Source: Mercenaria mercenaria (taxonomy: Eukaryota; Mollusca; Bivalvia; Venerida; Veneridae). Taken from it: a stretch of 64,000 bases of DNA. This document shows, one piece after another, positions 1-12,400 of the stretch. Position 1 is the first letter of the stretch. The number at the start of each line of letters is the position of its first letter. Both the position numbers and the translations under genes were made by a program. The notes beneath the pieces are model-generated. The model ran no database searches and was not told where the DNA came from. It saw only the letters and a list, made by a program, of their open reading frames with translations. Location of the stretch: contig NC_069361.1 in assembly GCF_021730395.1 (NCBI RefSeq), positions 55,900,501-55,964,500 on the forward strand, in the 5' to 3' direction.

Positions 1-314
1 CTGGCTTCCGGATAGTTTTCATTTCTTCCAGGGCTTGAAGTGATAAAAGCGTAAAAAATCGCCATTTGACCTTAAATATGTCGGCATGACTTAAAGAGGT
101 GAAACATGAAACATTTGTTTTGACAGTTGTAATTTTCAGTATAAATCAACAAAATAGTGACATAGAGATACACGCATTACGGTAAGAACATTTGAGCAGT
201 AGCTGTATTTGAACACCTTGAAAAAATAGCTATACTTTAGGTTTGAAAGAGTGAAATGGAACCTTATCATTGTCAGTCGACATAAAAATCTACTAGTATT
301 GTTTCAGAGACAGG

Positions 315-3087
315 ATGGATAGTCTATTTGTTACTGTTCTTTTTTTACTAACTGTTCTACCAGCGAACGTGTCTACAGAAAGCGGTACCGACGTGAATAC
401 ACTGTTAACACAATTATTTACAACTAATAATTACAACAAGAAGATACGGCCACTGACTGACCAAACACAGGCTGTGCAAATTAGTATGGACTTTTTCTTA
501 AACGGTAAGAGTTTTTCAAATCTCCAAAGCTAAACAGAGAGGGTGTCAAATGCCTTCTTTTATCATTTTCCGCTATGGTGTCTTTTATATTATCATGATT
601 ATAAACTTCTGAGGCGACCAGAACACTCTTGTTGATGAAGAAATCATAGTTTTTTCCCATAACAACAAACCTTAAAATTATCAATAACTGAAATAAAGAA
701 ACAGCGAATAAATGCAAGGAGTTAGGCAACAATTGGAATAAGCCTTAACTAAAAAGAAAAGATAAGCAGATGTTTATCACGTATTGTACTCTGTCAATGC
801 ATTTTTGTTTCAGCTATAATTGACTTTGATGAACAAGACGAAAGTTTGAAGACGTCGGGATATCTGAGCTTTATTTGGATTGATGAATATTTGGAATGGG
901 ACCCCGCTTTACATAACAGCCCCACCGAAATATTTATTGTAAGTTTAAGCAGATACACTTTATGGAACGAATTGAAGTTGACAGCTGACGCCAGAAGAAA
1001 TTAAAAATCCATTCGCTGTTGTTGGATTTAACGTCGCACTGACACAATTATAGGTCATATGGCGACTTTCCAGCTTTGATTGGGAAGGAAGATCCTAGGT
1101 GCCCATCCGTGCATTATTTAATCACGGACTGGCACATGGGTAGAACCACCGGCCTTCCGTAAGCCAGCTGGATGACTTCCTCACATGAATAATTCAACGC
1201 CCCAAAGTGCAGCTCAAACCCACATCGTCGTAGAGCAAGTGATTCTCAGTCAGCGACCTTAACCACTCGGCCACGGAGGTCCGCTTAAAAATCCATTCGT
1301 ATAAATTGTAGTGAAAACCACGTTTCTTAAAGTTTTTGTTAACCCATTCATATATTTTGCATCTCTTATAGTCGTTTCTGGTATCATTCGTTGTTGGACA
1401 ACTGGTCTAAGTTTGCTTGTAACACGGTCCTGTGTTTCCTATATGTTCGTCTTCTCGATAAAAAGACACAAACAAAAAGTACAAATTACCTGTAGCTATT
1501 ATCATATATTTAACTTTATTTTTATTAATATGTAGCCTCAAGACGACATCTGGAAGCCGGATGTATCATTAAGGAATGCCTTCAAATCTTTTACTGGTCT
1601 CGGATCATCTTATTTGAATGTCAGAGTTACCTCAGACGGTTTAGTTTGGTGGAATCCTTTCCAGGTAATTAAATAATTTCTTATAAAAAAGAAATGGCTC
1701 AGATAATCCAACCGACATTTTTTTGCCAACAGATTATCATCCAGGTATGATTTCATGGAAATGTTTTTGAATAAATAGTGGCTCAATATTTGCTTCCTTC
1801 CCATCTTTTGTTCCTCTTTTTCCATACGTTTAAAACATACCAGTAGAAGTCAGTAATATCAAGAAGGACATCTTTGGTAAACCGGTATCTAAAGTAGCAG
1901 CGACAAAATGAAAACGGACACATAATACATATCATAGAAAACTGAGATCTGTTTCTGAAAGTCTATATTTAAAGAAAATTAGAATATTTGTTATACCAAT
2001 ATTCGTAAATGTCATCAAATTGTGATTATTCTCATAACTAAGCACTTTTTTCAAACAAAATGTTTATATCAACGCAATAATCAAGCATACCAGCTTGCCA
2101 TTATCAAAATTTGGGTTTGTTAGCAAATATTTTATCTGAACGTAGATCATTAACAAACGCTGTCACCGCAAACTGTGTGCTTACTTCGTTTACACATTGA
2201 CATAATCCAGTATTTTATTTACTTAACTATATATTACAGTCTCACTTACCAGTTAATTTCACCAGTTATCACCTTGACTGAAATTACAACCTTGAATGAT
2301 ATTACAGGTACTACAATCGACTTGTGCAGTAGATATCACGTACTTTCCATTCGACAAGCAAAAATGCGAGTTGAAATTTACTGCGTGGAGTTATAGCAAA
2401 GCCGAAGTTGAAATAAACATGGGCAGTAGAGGGGTAGAACTCGAAGACTATATTGAAAATTCTGCATGGAAACTTGTTGATACCTCCGCAAGGGAGACAA
2501 ATACGGAAGAAGCAGCCGTTTACTTTACTTTGACTTTGAAACGAAAATCGGGATTTTATATTATAAATGTCATAATACCTGTGGTTTTACTTTCTGTTCT
2601 CAGTGTGTTTACATTCATTTTACCCATCACATCAGGGGAAAGAGCAAGCTATGCGGTAACAGTTTTTCTGGCTTTGGCCGTGTTCTTGACCATTATCGCA
2701 GACGAATTGCCAAAAAATTCTGAAAATACTTCCATCCTCGCTATATATCTTATGCTAGTAAGCAGCTGGAGTACCCTCATTGTTGTTTTGTGTTTGGTGG
2801 AATCAAGACTTGCAATTCGAGACGAAAACAGAACACCTATCAATTTTGTATTCATGGCGTTTGTTAAAGTTGCTGATTTCTTCACTTGCAAGAAATGCAA
2901 AAAGTCTGTAAGTCCTAAAGAATTTTCTCCTAAATCAAGTCTGCGGAAGGGTTTGGATGTTGAAAAGTCGGTCACCTGGATACAAGTTGTAAATTCGATG
3001 GATTTCATTTTCTTCTGGACTTCGTTTATATTCACATTTGTGTGTACGGTAATCCTTGGGGCATTGGCGGTTAACGGTGCGAAATAG
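315..3087 (+). CDS. Cys-loop ligand-gated ion channel subunit, nicotinic-receptor-like (copy 1, 4 exons)
   Basis: Exons 315-504, 814-938, 1536-1664 and 2308-3087, all with GT/AG borders, give a 407-aa protein. Introns are phase 1, 0, 0. Seen: signal peptide (about residues 1-21); loop A WKPD; a Cys-loop with C154 and C168 separated by 13 residues around YFPFD; loop B AWSYS; M1 about 230-254; M2 about 260-279 preceded by SGER; M3 about 291-312; M4 about 378-399; a short M3-M4 loop (about 65 aa). In this family the Glu before M2 goes with cation selectivity. There are no vicinal cysteines in loop C, so it is non-alpha-like. The loop A aromatic position appears to be Arg (SLRNAF). The loop after M3 carries CxxC (C342, C345). 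The ATG at 315 follows an in-frame signal peptide and matches the start of the neighbouring paralogue at 6411. Family is certain; ligand is unknown. Confidence 0.9.
1001..1299 (-). mobile_element. tRNA-derived SINE, full length, with 15-bp target duplication, in intron 2 of channel copy 1
   Basis: The minus strand reads a tRNA-like head (GGCCGAGTGGTTAAGG as box A, GGTTTGAGC as box B), then a conserved body ending in the phrase acgttaaatcc. The flanks ttaaaaatccattcg at 1001-1015 and 1285-1299 are identical, so the insert is 1016-1284. The same family recurs at 51443-51713 and 51826-51961. The head is a Pol III promoter relic, not a functional tRNA gene. Confidence 0.85.
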
Positions 3088-3202
3088 AACTAGCAAAACA
3101 AGTGCCTAGTTGCAAACAATAATGACTGGATATAGACTACCGAAGAGTTAGTTTTATGTTGTTTCGAGATAAGCATGACCAGCAGGCTGGCAATAGAGCT
3201 TT

Positions 3203-3286
3203 TAATAATGAGAAAAGCATACATCACATCTATCGCTTACTAATAATGAGAAAAACATACATCACATATATCGCTTACTAATAATG
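3203..3286. repeat. 38-bp tandem duplication (2.2 copies) in the 3' flank of channel copy 1
   Basis: Two near-identical 38-bp units (3203-3240, 3241-3278) beginning taataatgag, then the first bases of a third. They lie just after the stop codon, probably within the 3' UTR. Confidence 0.8.
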
Positions 3287-3710
3287 GGATCAATCGGGCA
3301 ATTTTGCTAAAGTCCACTAACACCATTAGTGTACAATTTACTTATTTCAATTTTATCAGCAGTAGTATACAAAACACGATAAGTGTCATATTATATACAC
3401 TGCATCTATAACTACTGTTGTTTTTAGGTACAAGACATTCATCGGGGCTTACAGTGTAAATATTTAGACGGAATGATTTAAGAGAAATAGCGTATTCATG
3501 AGTACATTACCCAATATCTTAACAATGGACTTACTTTCGTTTATCTCAACAGAAATCTGTCGATATTTTTTTCTGAATGTCCTACGAACGCGGTTATTAT
3601 TTTGTCTATTGTTACTTTTGACGCTATTCGATTTACCAGTATCAAATAACAAATATATCTATTGAAAATCGTTTATTTACGTAGTTTCATAATTATATGT
3701 TAAAGATGAG

Positions 3711-3716
3711 AATAAA
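3711..3716 (+). promoter_or_regulatory. Candidate poly(A) signal AATAAA of channel copy 1
   Basis: AATAAA on the + strand 624 bases after the stop of the first channel gene. It is the first canonical hexamer I noticed downstream; position only, no transcript evidence. Confidence 0.35.
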
Positions 3717-5527
3717 GTATAACTTAACTTAAGAACCTAATATATATGAATGAGATAAATGAGAAAGAATATTTTCATTGACATTTGCTTTGCAATGTGG
3801 TCGCTTTCATATTTTGGCACAGATATTGATGAATTTAACATAATGATTTCAGTGAAATATAAGCCATACGTACTTCAGACAAAAAACCGTTACCTATTCA
3901 GTCCAGTATAGCACGGATATCCATCTCCGTTGCTAGGACGGTAAAAAAGACACACTTCAAACACTTTGACAACATGAAATTATCAATGGATTTTCTGAAT
4001 TAGGTTTTACATACAACTAGTATGACTGTAAATATGTTAAAATGGATTGCTCTTTTGCTGTTTTCATTTGGATATGATGTATATAGACGTGACATGATAC
4101 GTTGAGGTCAAAGGTCTCCACGCGTACCGTACTTTAAACACAACTAAGCACTTCTCATACCGAAATGAAAATTACTCACAGCGCCACTCATAGCGTATTT
4201 TTTATATATTGTTTTATTTTCCTTTTCATTGATCCAATTTTGCAGACATTTTTTAAAAGGTTTTAGTCTCTAAAATGATATATTCGTCCACTTACAGCGG
4301 CTGGTGGAACATCAAATGCTCAAAGGTCATGTTGCGACGTATGTGTCTCATTGGCAACTTCCGATAAAATGCACGAGTATATGACGATACAACGCATGCA
4401 TAAGTCAGTCAACACCCATATTTTTCATTTTCATTTTTCATACTTTCATATCATTCTGACATGCGAAGACTTATAAAATTGTGTCGAAAAAGTAGACGAT
4501 TATAAAACTATAAACCTATTTGTTGCAAACAAAAGCCCTGCCGAATATTCAAGATATTTTAGTTCATTCTTAGATGAGCAAGAAAGACAGAAATGGATGT
4601 TTATGTAAAAATTATAGACGTCGCTGTACTCACTTTTTTAATGTAAATGAATCTAATTCATTTTTAGTACCATCTTATTATAAAGTAAGGTATTATCTGT
4701 CGTGCAGTTCAACTGTTGTTATAAGTTAATAATATAATAAATGTTTGAAACAGTACTTTGGACAAACACGTCATCAATGTTCACAGAACTAATCCTTGGA
4801 AAAGGCTTTTAAAAGAAGGCTTTTGGGTACTGTGACTCCACTAAGAATGAATTCAAAAATTCTGTGTCAGTGCCTTTCAAAAATACCTGTTATATACTTA
4901 CATATCAATGTTGTGTATATTTCTTAATCCGTTCCCTTATCAATTGAATTTATACTGCATTGTTTTCACCAGTATGCGTGTATCCTAATTATGATGACCC
5001 TGTTTGTGATATTTCCTCCAAACTCTTTGTTAAATTTTGAGTCTGCCGTTTGACGTTAATGTCATTTACTTTATTATGTTTACTTTTACCCTTAGTAAGG
5101 CAAATGTAACCGAAAACGTTGGTGAAAAATGAAGCGACTTAAAACTTTTTTGTTGTTTTGACCTATTTTGATACCTATATATATATGTCACAAAGGTATT
5201 AATTCGTGCTGCAAAGAAAAGGCAAAGGTCTAAATGTGGATAAAGTTTGACTTATTTGGTTTATTGCGAGAAGTGTCCAATCACAGAAGATATAAGCCTT
5301 ATATAATGGAATACGTATTTACTATATCTTAGCTGATCCGGTATGTAATTAAAACTGGTGATCTAGTTTTGATCTCGTAAATGCTTTTGGGATCAATAGA
5401 CTCTATTTGACTGGCCAATAATCACTGTAATGAAGCGCATTTTTGATAGTATAAAAATTCAGTGATGGTATAAGAATTAAAAATGCATGATTCATATGCA
5501 CACAGAATCTGTTAGTGTTGGATTAGT

Positions 5528-5808
5528 TTGGTTCTATGTAGTTTATACAGAATTTATTTTAGGTCGATTGTGAAGGAAGTTCTACAACTTATATTAATCA
5601 CTCTCGACACCTCATTCCTGTTGGAATTCATCGCCACGAGGGTATGAGAGAAGAGGCCAGTTTCCCTTTTAATGCTGAGCGCCTAGCAAGGTAGCTATTG
5701 GTACCATTTTTCACGTCTTTTGTATGACACGGCCGGGGATTAAACCCACGACCTCCCGCACTCGAAGCGGACGCTGTACCACTAAGCTATCGAGACGGTT
5801 GGTTCTAT
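5528..5808 (-). mobile_element. tRNA-derived SINE (second family) with 10-bp target duplication
   Basis: The minus strand starts with a tRNA-like head (box A TAGCTTAGTGGTA, box B GGTTTAATCCC) and continues into a body with the phrase cctcgtggcgatgaattcc. ttggttctat is repeated at 5528-5537 and 5799-5808. A second, head-truncated member is at 40964-41154. Both copies share the gtttatac...aatttatt 3' region. Confidence 0.8.
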
Positions 5809-6410
5809 TTGACAAGTGACCTACAAATAATAACACGTATACTAAGATATCATACACATAAATTATGTTAAACATTTGCGAGTAAAATATCATAAATATA
5901 CGTTCAATAAAAATGGAGTATTCATCCTATTCAGTGCAAACGCTAGACTATCACTTGTTTTAATACGAAAGTTACCAGCGGTCGTTCTATGTTATTTCAA
6001 TTTTTCTACAATAATCCAACAACCATTATATACTGCTTAATATATTGTGAATTACATTTATTGACTGTTCTATTGAAAGGCAGAGGTTCAGGATAATCTA
6101 CCGATTTTGTTCTATGAGAAAGTAAATATATTGAATTGCATGGTCAATATTTCTGTAAAAAATGTCCACGAATGTTTTAAGTTCTATTGTTTATATCAAT
6201 AGGTGAATCGAAAGGTCCATTAACGATAATTGCCAATGTGTTTATCTTGATCAGATTAAGACCATAATTCTACTAATTGTCCAGCAATCCACATTTTCTA
6301 ACGTGTCTGACTTGGTAATGTATTTCTCATTTTTATAATTACCAAACTATGTTTTGATTATCACACTTTATTCCTTCAACACTCAAAGCGGTTCCTTTTT
6401 TTGTGGAAAA

Positions 6411-9400
6411 ATGGATATCCTTCTGCAAGTTTGGCTTCTGGTGTTATTATCATTTCCAACGATGGTGGTTTCACAAAGCGGCACTAATGTCACGTCGCTA
6501 ATTACTCATCTTTTCACAACAAAGAATTACAACAAGAAAGTTAGACCTCTTACAAACCAGACTGAGGCTGTTCACATAGACATTGGCTTCGTTCTAAATG
6601 GTGAGTATTACTCGATTCTTTATATCATTTTATCACATACAACATGCTTCGTTTTATATGTTTAGAAATATTTGATCATCTGTATCATTTGGCTTCGTTT
6701 TAACTACAGTAGAGTGTATTATCAAATTTTCTATATTATTTTATTATCACACAATTAACTAAGAGTTTAATATACGGCATGGTTGTGCCTTCTTGCCATA
6801 ATGGTACACCTAGTGCCATAATTGCCTGCTCAAGAGCTTTAGCCCGAGGGCCATTATGAAAGTGTCATTATGGCTAGAAGGCACGCACCAGCCGTTTATT
6901 AACCTTTTTATTATATAACTTCGCTTCATATTTAACTTGGTGTTTTCATTTCACATATTTACCTGAAATTAATAAGCACCATTTGTATTGTTTTTTTTTT
7001 CATCAACAATGTCATAATTATTTGGCAATCGATCTGAAAATGAAACAACATTTCTTTCATCCGCCATAATGACGTTGCTTCATGACGTCAACGTTAGAAC
7101 GTGCTGACGTTCCGGTCACCCGGGGCGATTATGATTATGGCACGTGTGGCACACTACACCATTATGGATTGGAGGCCGTAATGGCCGTTTTTACCGGCTT
7201 TTGCGTTACTATTTATAGTAGGTCACAAACAGGTAAATAGTTTTCCCTATATATTCTGTATAAAACTGACATTTTTACAGAGCTACCAAACATAGCTAGA
7301 CCCATTTCAGAGAACAAATCCTTACCTCATTTTAAAGTGTTATGATAAAACTGATATAAAATGAGCAGAAACGTAAGGGTCATGTATCTTCTAAGAGAGA
7401 TTTGCTTACTGTAAAATCACATCAAAATCACACTGCTGTGACCTGGAAGTACTACTCATACTAAAATGAGCTCCACTTCACCAAATACAACCTGCTCTCC
7501 CATTTTTCCTACCAAAATGTCAAAATACATCCACCATGAAATTTAAACAGAAACTAGCTTTAATTTAGACCTCTGTTGCCATGCCCAGGGAAAAATTAGT
7601 GTTCAAAAACCTGTCAGCCATTACGCGACTTTACTTTAGTTAGGCCTAGTAAGGTTTATATCATTTTATCATAACACAGTTGGCTTCGTTTTAAATGGTG
7701 AGTATTATTTGATTCTTTATAGCATTTAGATAATAGAGTTTTATTCGTTTATTTCTGTCTCATCCAATATATTACAATTACTGTATACACACCAATAGAT
7801 TTTAAAAACGTATAGTACATAGTATTGGTCATTCTTGACATTGAATTATGAGACTTTGTAACATATAGCCTATCAATGAGAAAAACCAGAATCATGTCGC
7901 TCACACCAATGAGAGAGCCAGTCAATGATACTGGCAGTAATAATAGCAAACAATAGTAGATCCTGACCATACCACACAGACATTTTAGCGTCAAACATGA
8001 TGATATTAATTTGTTATGGCATTATATAGACATAAACTACAAACAATTATCTACACAACATCATCTTAAAATCAGCTTACCATTGCTAACTTTTTTTATT
8101 TAAAACCTGCTAAAAACACGACTTAAAAAGATACTGAAAACTGTAAATCTTGGCATTAGCGCGCGTAATATTTTTTAAAGAGCAACTACTAGGTACCCTC
8201 CATGATCAGATCATGAGGAGACTGGTTAGCAATGATAATCTGCACTGTCATAAAAAGTATCTTTAGGTTACCAAATAATAATTTAACTTAATTTATCTTT
8301 TATTTATTTTACATAGTAAAATTTGGTTTACTCTTAAAACAAGCAATAGTTTCATACACATGTAGTATCAGTTAATAAAAATTGCAAAATGAGACCAGTC
8401 GGATACACTCCAACACACAAGATTCACGAAGTTCCCAGACCGGACTCAAAGATATTAGCACATAATTATTTGCCAGACCGCCTGAGTAGGAGTTTGTCAG
8501 ACATGGCTCACCTTGCATAACATACAGAAACCACTAATTGTAAATACATACCACCTCAAAATATTGGTGAAACAGAAATGCTACTGTTGGAACATGTAGG
8601 AAAGAGGTTTTTAATACAAGCTTTTAGCTGACTCCTCAATCCTATCACATTAATATAATTATGTTTGTATGATACATATTTGGAAAATAAATATTGTTTA
8701 AACCAAGACATGTTCAAAAATAATTACTCTCGTTCTACATTTTCAGGTTATATGCAGTATAGTAAATATGGTTTCATTATCGCAAGTTACAATTTCATAT
8801 AAAACGTTACGTTGTACAAAAACACCATTGTAACTGATATGATGCTTAAAAAGTTGCTCTGTTTTTATGTAGACAAGTTTTGTGGCATATTTTTATAGTT
8901 TGAAAAAATTATATTAATCATGAAACTTGAAACTTAGCATCTGGTGTCTATTCCTTAATAATCCACCATACCTAAAGACCTACTTCTTTCTCCCTAGACA
9001 AACTTCATGATCATTATTATAATAGTGGCATGATAGAAGGTGACAAGTGGACAACTTTAAGGCCTTTTCTGAATTTTCGTCTTTGTGTTTTAGTCCTTTT
9101 ATTCAGTCAAGTTTGTTTCAGTGCATTTTTTCTAAATACTTCTAAATAGATATTATTTAATAATGGACAAAGTTTAACTGTATTCTAAACTTAACTAAAT
9201 ACATAAAACACTATGTACACTGCTATTTTATTTCAATAAAACATTTAGATGTCTGTGTCCCCTAAATGTTACAGCCAGTGTGTAACTGCAACTAGAGGTG
9301 TCCCACCTCCTTTCAATAGTTTCATGACTCTAGGTGAACTATTTCTAACATATATGAAACACAAACTTTTAAGCATTTATTGAGTATTTTTCTCTAAGTG

Positions 9401-12400
9401 AAGGACCATAACTCTGGTCCGGATTTTGGAACACCATTAAAATACCAGTTGCACAACTTCCCGTGCTAAATAACAATCCTCCGGGGTTTCATGACAAACC
9501 AAACTTCAATTTACGTAAAATATCTTTTGAGATATGCATGATACAAATTCGGACGGACGGACGGAAGGACGGACAAGGGCAACTCTAAATATTTTCAAAA
9601 ATGTTGGGGACACAAACAAAACTGTTGTATTTTCCATGCAAACTATATAAAATTACCTTCATGAAAAAACATTAGAATACAGTTTTTCTGTTATCAAAGC
9701 AATCATCGCATTTGATGAAAGGGAAGAAAGCCTGAAGACTGCCGGATATTTAGAATTGCAGTGGCGTGATGAATACTTAAAATGGGATCCAGATCAATAT
9801 GACAATATATACAAACTCTTTTTGGTAAGTAGTTTGATATATAATCTATTTGGTATGTAGATAGATATCTGGGGCAACATAACAATATGCAATAACTCTA
9901 TCTGGTATTTAGTTTGATATATATATAATCTATCTGGTATGTAGTTTGAAATTTTATAATCTATTTGGTATGTAGTTTGATATGTAATTTATTTGGTATG
10001 TAGTTTGAAATTTTATAATCTATTTGGTATGTAGTTTGATATATAATCTATTTGGTATGTAGTTTGATATATATATATATATACATATAATCTATTTGGT
10101 ATGCAGTTTGATATCTGGAGCAACATAACAATATACAAGAATTCTATTTGGTAAGTAGTTCGATATCAGGAGCATTATAATATTAACTAAAATCTTCAGT
10201 TTGCAGATAGTTACATAACCGTATACGCGACCTTTCATTGTTAACTAGTTTGGGATCAAGAGCAAAATAACAGCGCACAGAACCGATCATTATTTGGAAT
10301 GGCCTTTGCGTTCTAGAGCAACATAATTATGTAAAATAATTTTATTAAGATTATTTGTTTAGGTTCAGGAACAATCCTGCTATGTCAAGTAAAAATTTTA
10401 AATCCAAAGCAATCTAACAATGTCTTAGAACCTCATTTAGTAAGAACTTTAGTGAGAACCTTACTTCGTTCAAGAGCAAGCCTACATTGTACACATACAT
10501 TATTTGGTAAGACGTTTTAGATTCAGAGTAACATGACGAGCCATATGAACTGTTTGCTAAGGAATTACATACTGCTGTCTTACCAAATAAAGTAGGTGTA
10601 CAATCTAGACTAGTAAAGGTCTTACCCTACGACAAAAGGAGTTCTGTAACGTTTTAACAAACATGTAAAAAACAGTCATTTGGAAGATAAAGCATTCTGT
10701 TATAATTTATCAAGAGAAATAGTATATGATAGAGAAAAGTGGAAACTTCGCAGGTCGCTCAACACGACAAAAACGAAAATGTTGCAGGCTCGATTTGATT
10801 GAGCCTGTTCATGGACGGTAGTGGAAATACATGTATGAGTTAAATCCGATTATGAAATAGCGTGCGAATGCTCAAAATATTGATCAGTAGATTCTATGAT
10901 AATTTACTAAGTAAAACCGCATTCTGGGAATTCAAAATTTCAGTACGACACATGAAATTGCGTCAGTTTAACTGTTAATGCTTTTCAAATTTTAATATTT
11001 GTTTTACGGTGGTTAGACTTTTAAGACAGTCAGATTCCGCTGGTCGTTTCTCTTACATCTGATCGTAGAAATTCAGAAATTCAGTTCAGCATATATTGTT
11101 TACGATGTACTGTTCAAATTGCAATAACTTATATCGTACAAAGTTTATGTTGCTTCCTAAAAAAATGCCCTCTCGCTGGACGGAGTGTCATTGGGAGTAA
11201 CTGAAGAACTGGTTTCTGTGGCTGCTTACGTCACATTCTCTTAGTAATTTAAAATTAATCGAGTCCTTTTTTTAAATGCGCTGACCTCCAGATTTTCGCT
11301 AAAATAATCTTTCTTTTACGTAAATTGAAATTTGGTCATATGATTAACAAAAGAACTTTTGTTTTTGTTTCTAAACAATCGTAAAAGTGCCAAATGAAGA
11401 AAAAACATGCCCGAGTCGGGAATTAAACCCCAACCACCCCGGCAATAAACATTTTCCTGCGTTCTTGACCAGTACACCTCAGAGGAATACGTAGTTAACG
11501 GTCTAAATATAAAGCTTTATAATTAAGGCATATTATCTCCGTTATCCCTTTACAACGCTTTTCAACTTTGAATGTAACAATTAATTCTTATGAGTATCTA
11601 TAGCTTATAATCTGCCACTATCTAAGTTTCAAAGCCTTCTAAAATACAGCAATAATTTCCTGATACATAAAATATCTATTTTTTGTTATCGTATGATCTG
11701 AAGGTCAGTGCCTTTAAAAGAAATCTTTCACAAATAATAATAAGAAAAAACTTTCTTCAGGATGAATCATTTATTCTTAATGACATAAAAATTAAAAGCA
11801 AATATACGTATAGTTACTTCATCTTCTTGTATGTTTATGTTTAAATTTATCTAGCCTCAAGAAGACATCTGGAAGCCTGACCTGTCCCTCAGAAACACAT
11901 ACAAAACGTTTACTGGTCTTGGGTCTTCGTATCTAAATGTGGAAGTAGACAATACTGGCTTAGTGTACTGGATTCCTTTTCAGGTAAAATTGCATCAATA
12001 TTATTGATCGTTTTAGCCCGTTTGCCCTTGCCATAATACATTTAGTACTATGTACCATCGGCTTAAGCGGTCATGATTCAGCCAGTGAAGGTCTAATAAG
12101 GCAGTTTCAATTTTCAACGATGTAAAATTTGATTTTCCATACTTCGTAATATACTAAGAAAATTCGTCAGATGAAAACGATAGGGTCGTGTGCTTGACTT
12201 TTTGCTAGAAAGATTTGAAAAAATGAACCTCATACAAGTTTTTATAATGGGCGCGCTCCCGGTCGGCCAGACGTCTTTGGAAATATCACAATTTTGATAA
12301 CATTTTCACGAATATAGTTTTTTCTACAATGTAAATTTTTATGAAACGTCTCTCAGTGGTAAATAGATCCACGCATTACATGCTTATTTTAAGACATTAT

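Larger units (their letters stand above)
3088..5527. other. Intergenic spacer after channel copy 1
   Basis: Apart from the short tandem duplication and candidate poly(A) signal, I see no exon, RNA gene or recognisable element in this AT-rich stretch. Confidence 0.5.

Noticed and set aside
2649-3035. Long open frame antisense to channel copy 1
   Set aside because: It mirrors the coding exon on the opposite strand; the same shadow occurs opposite copy 2 (13380-13616).
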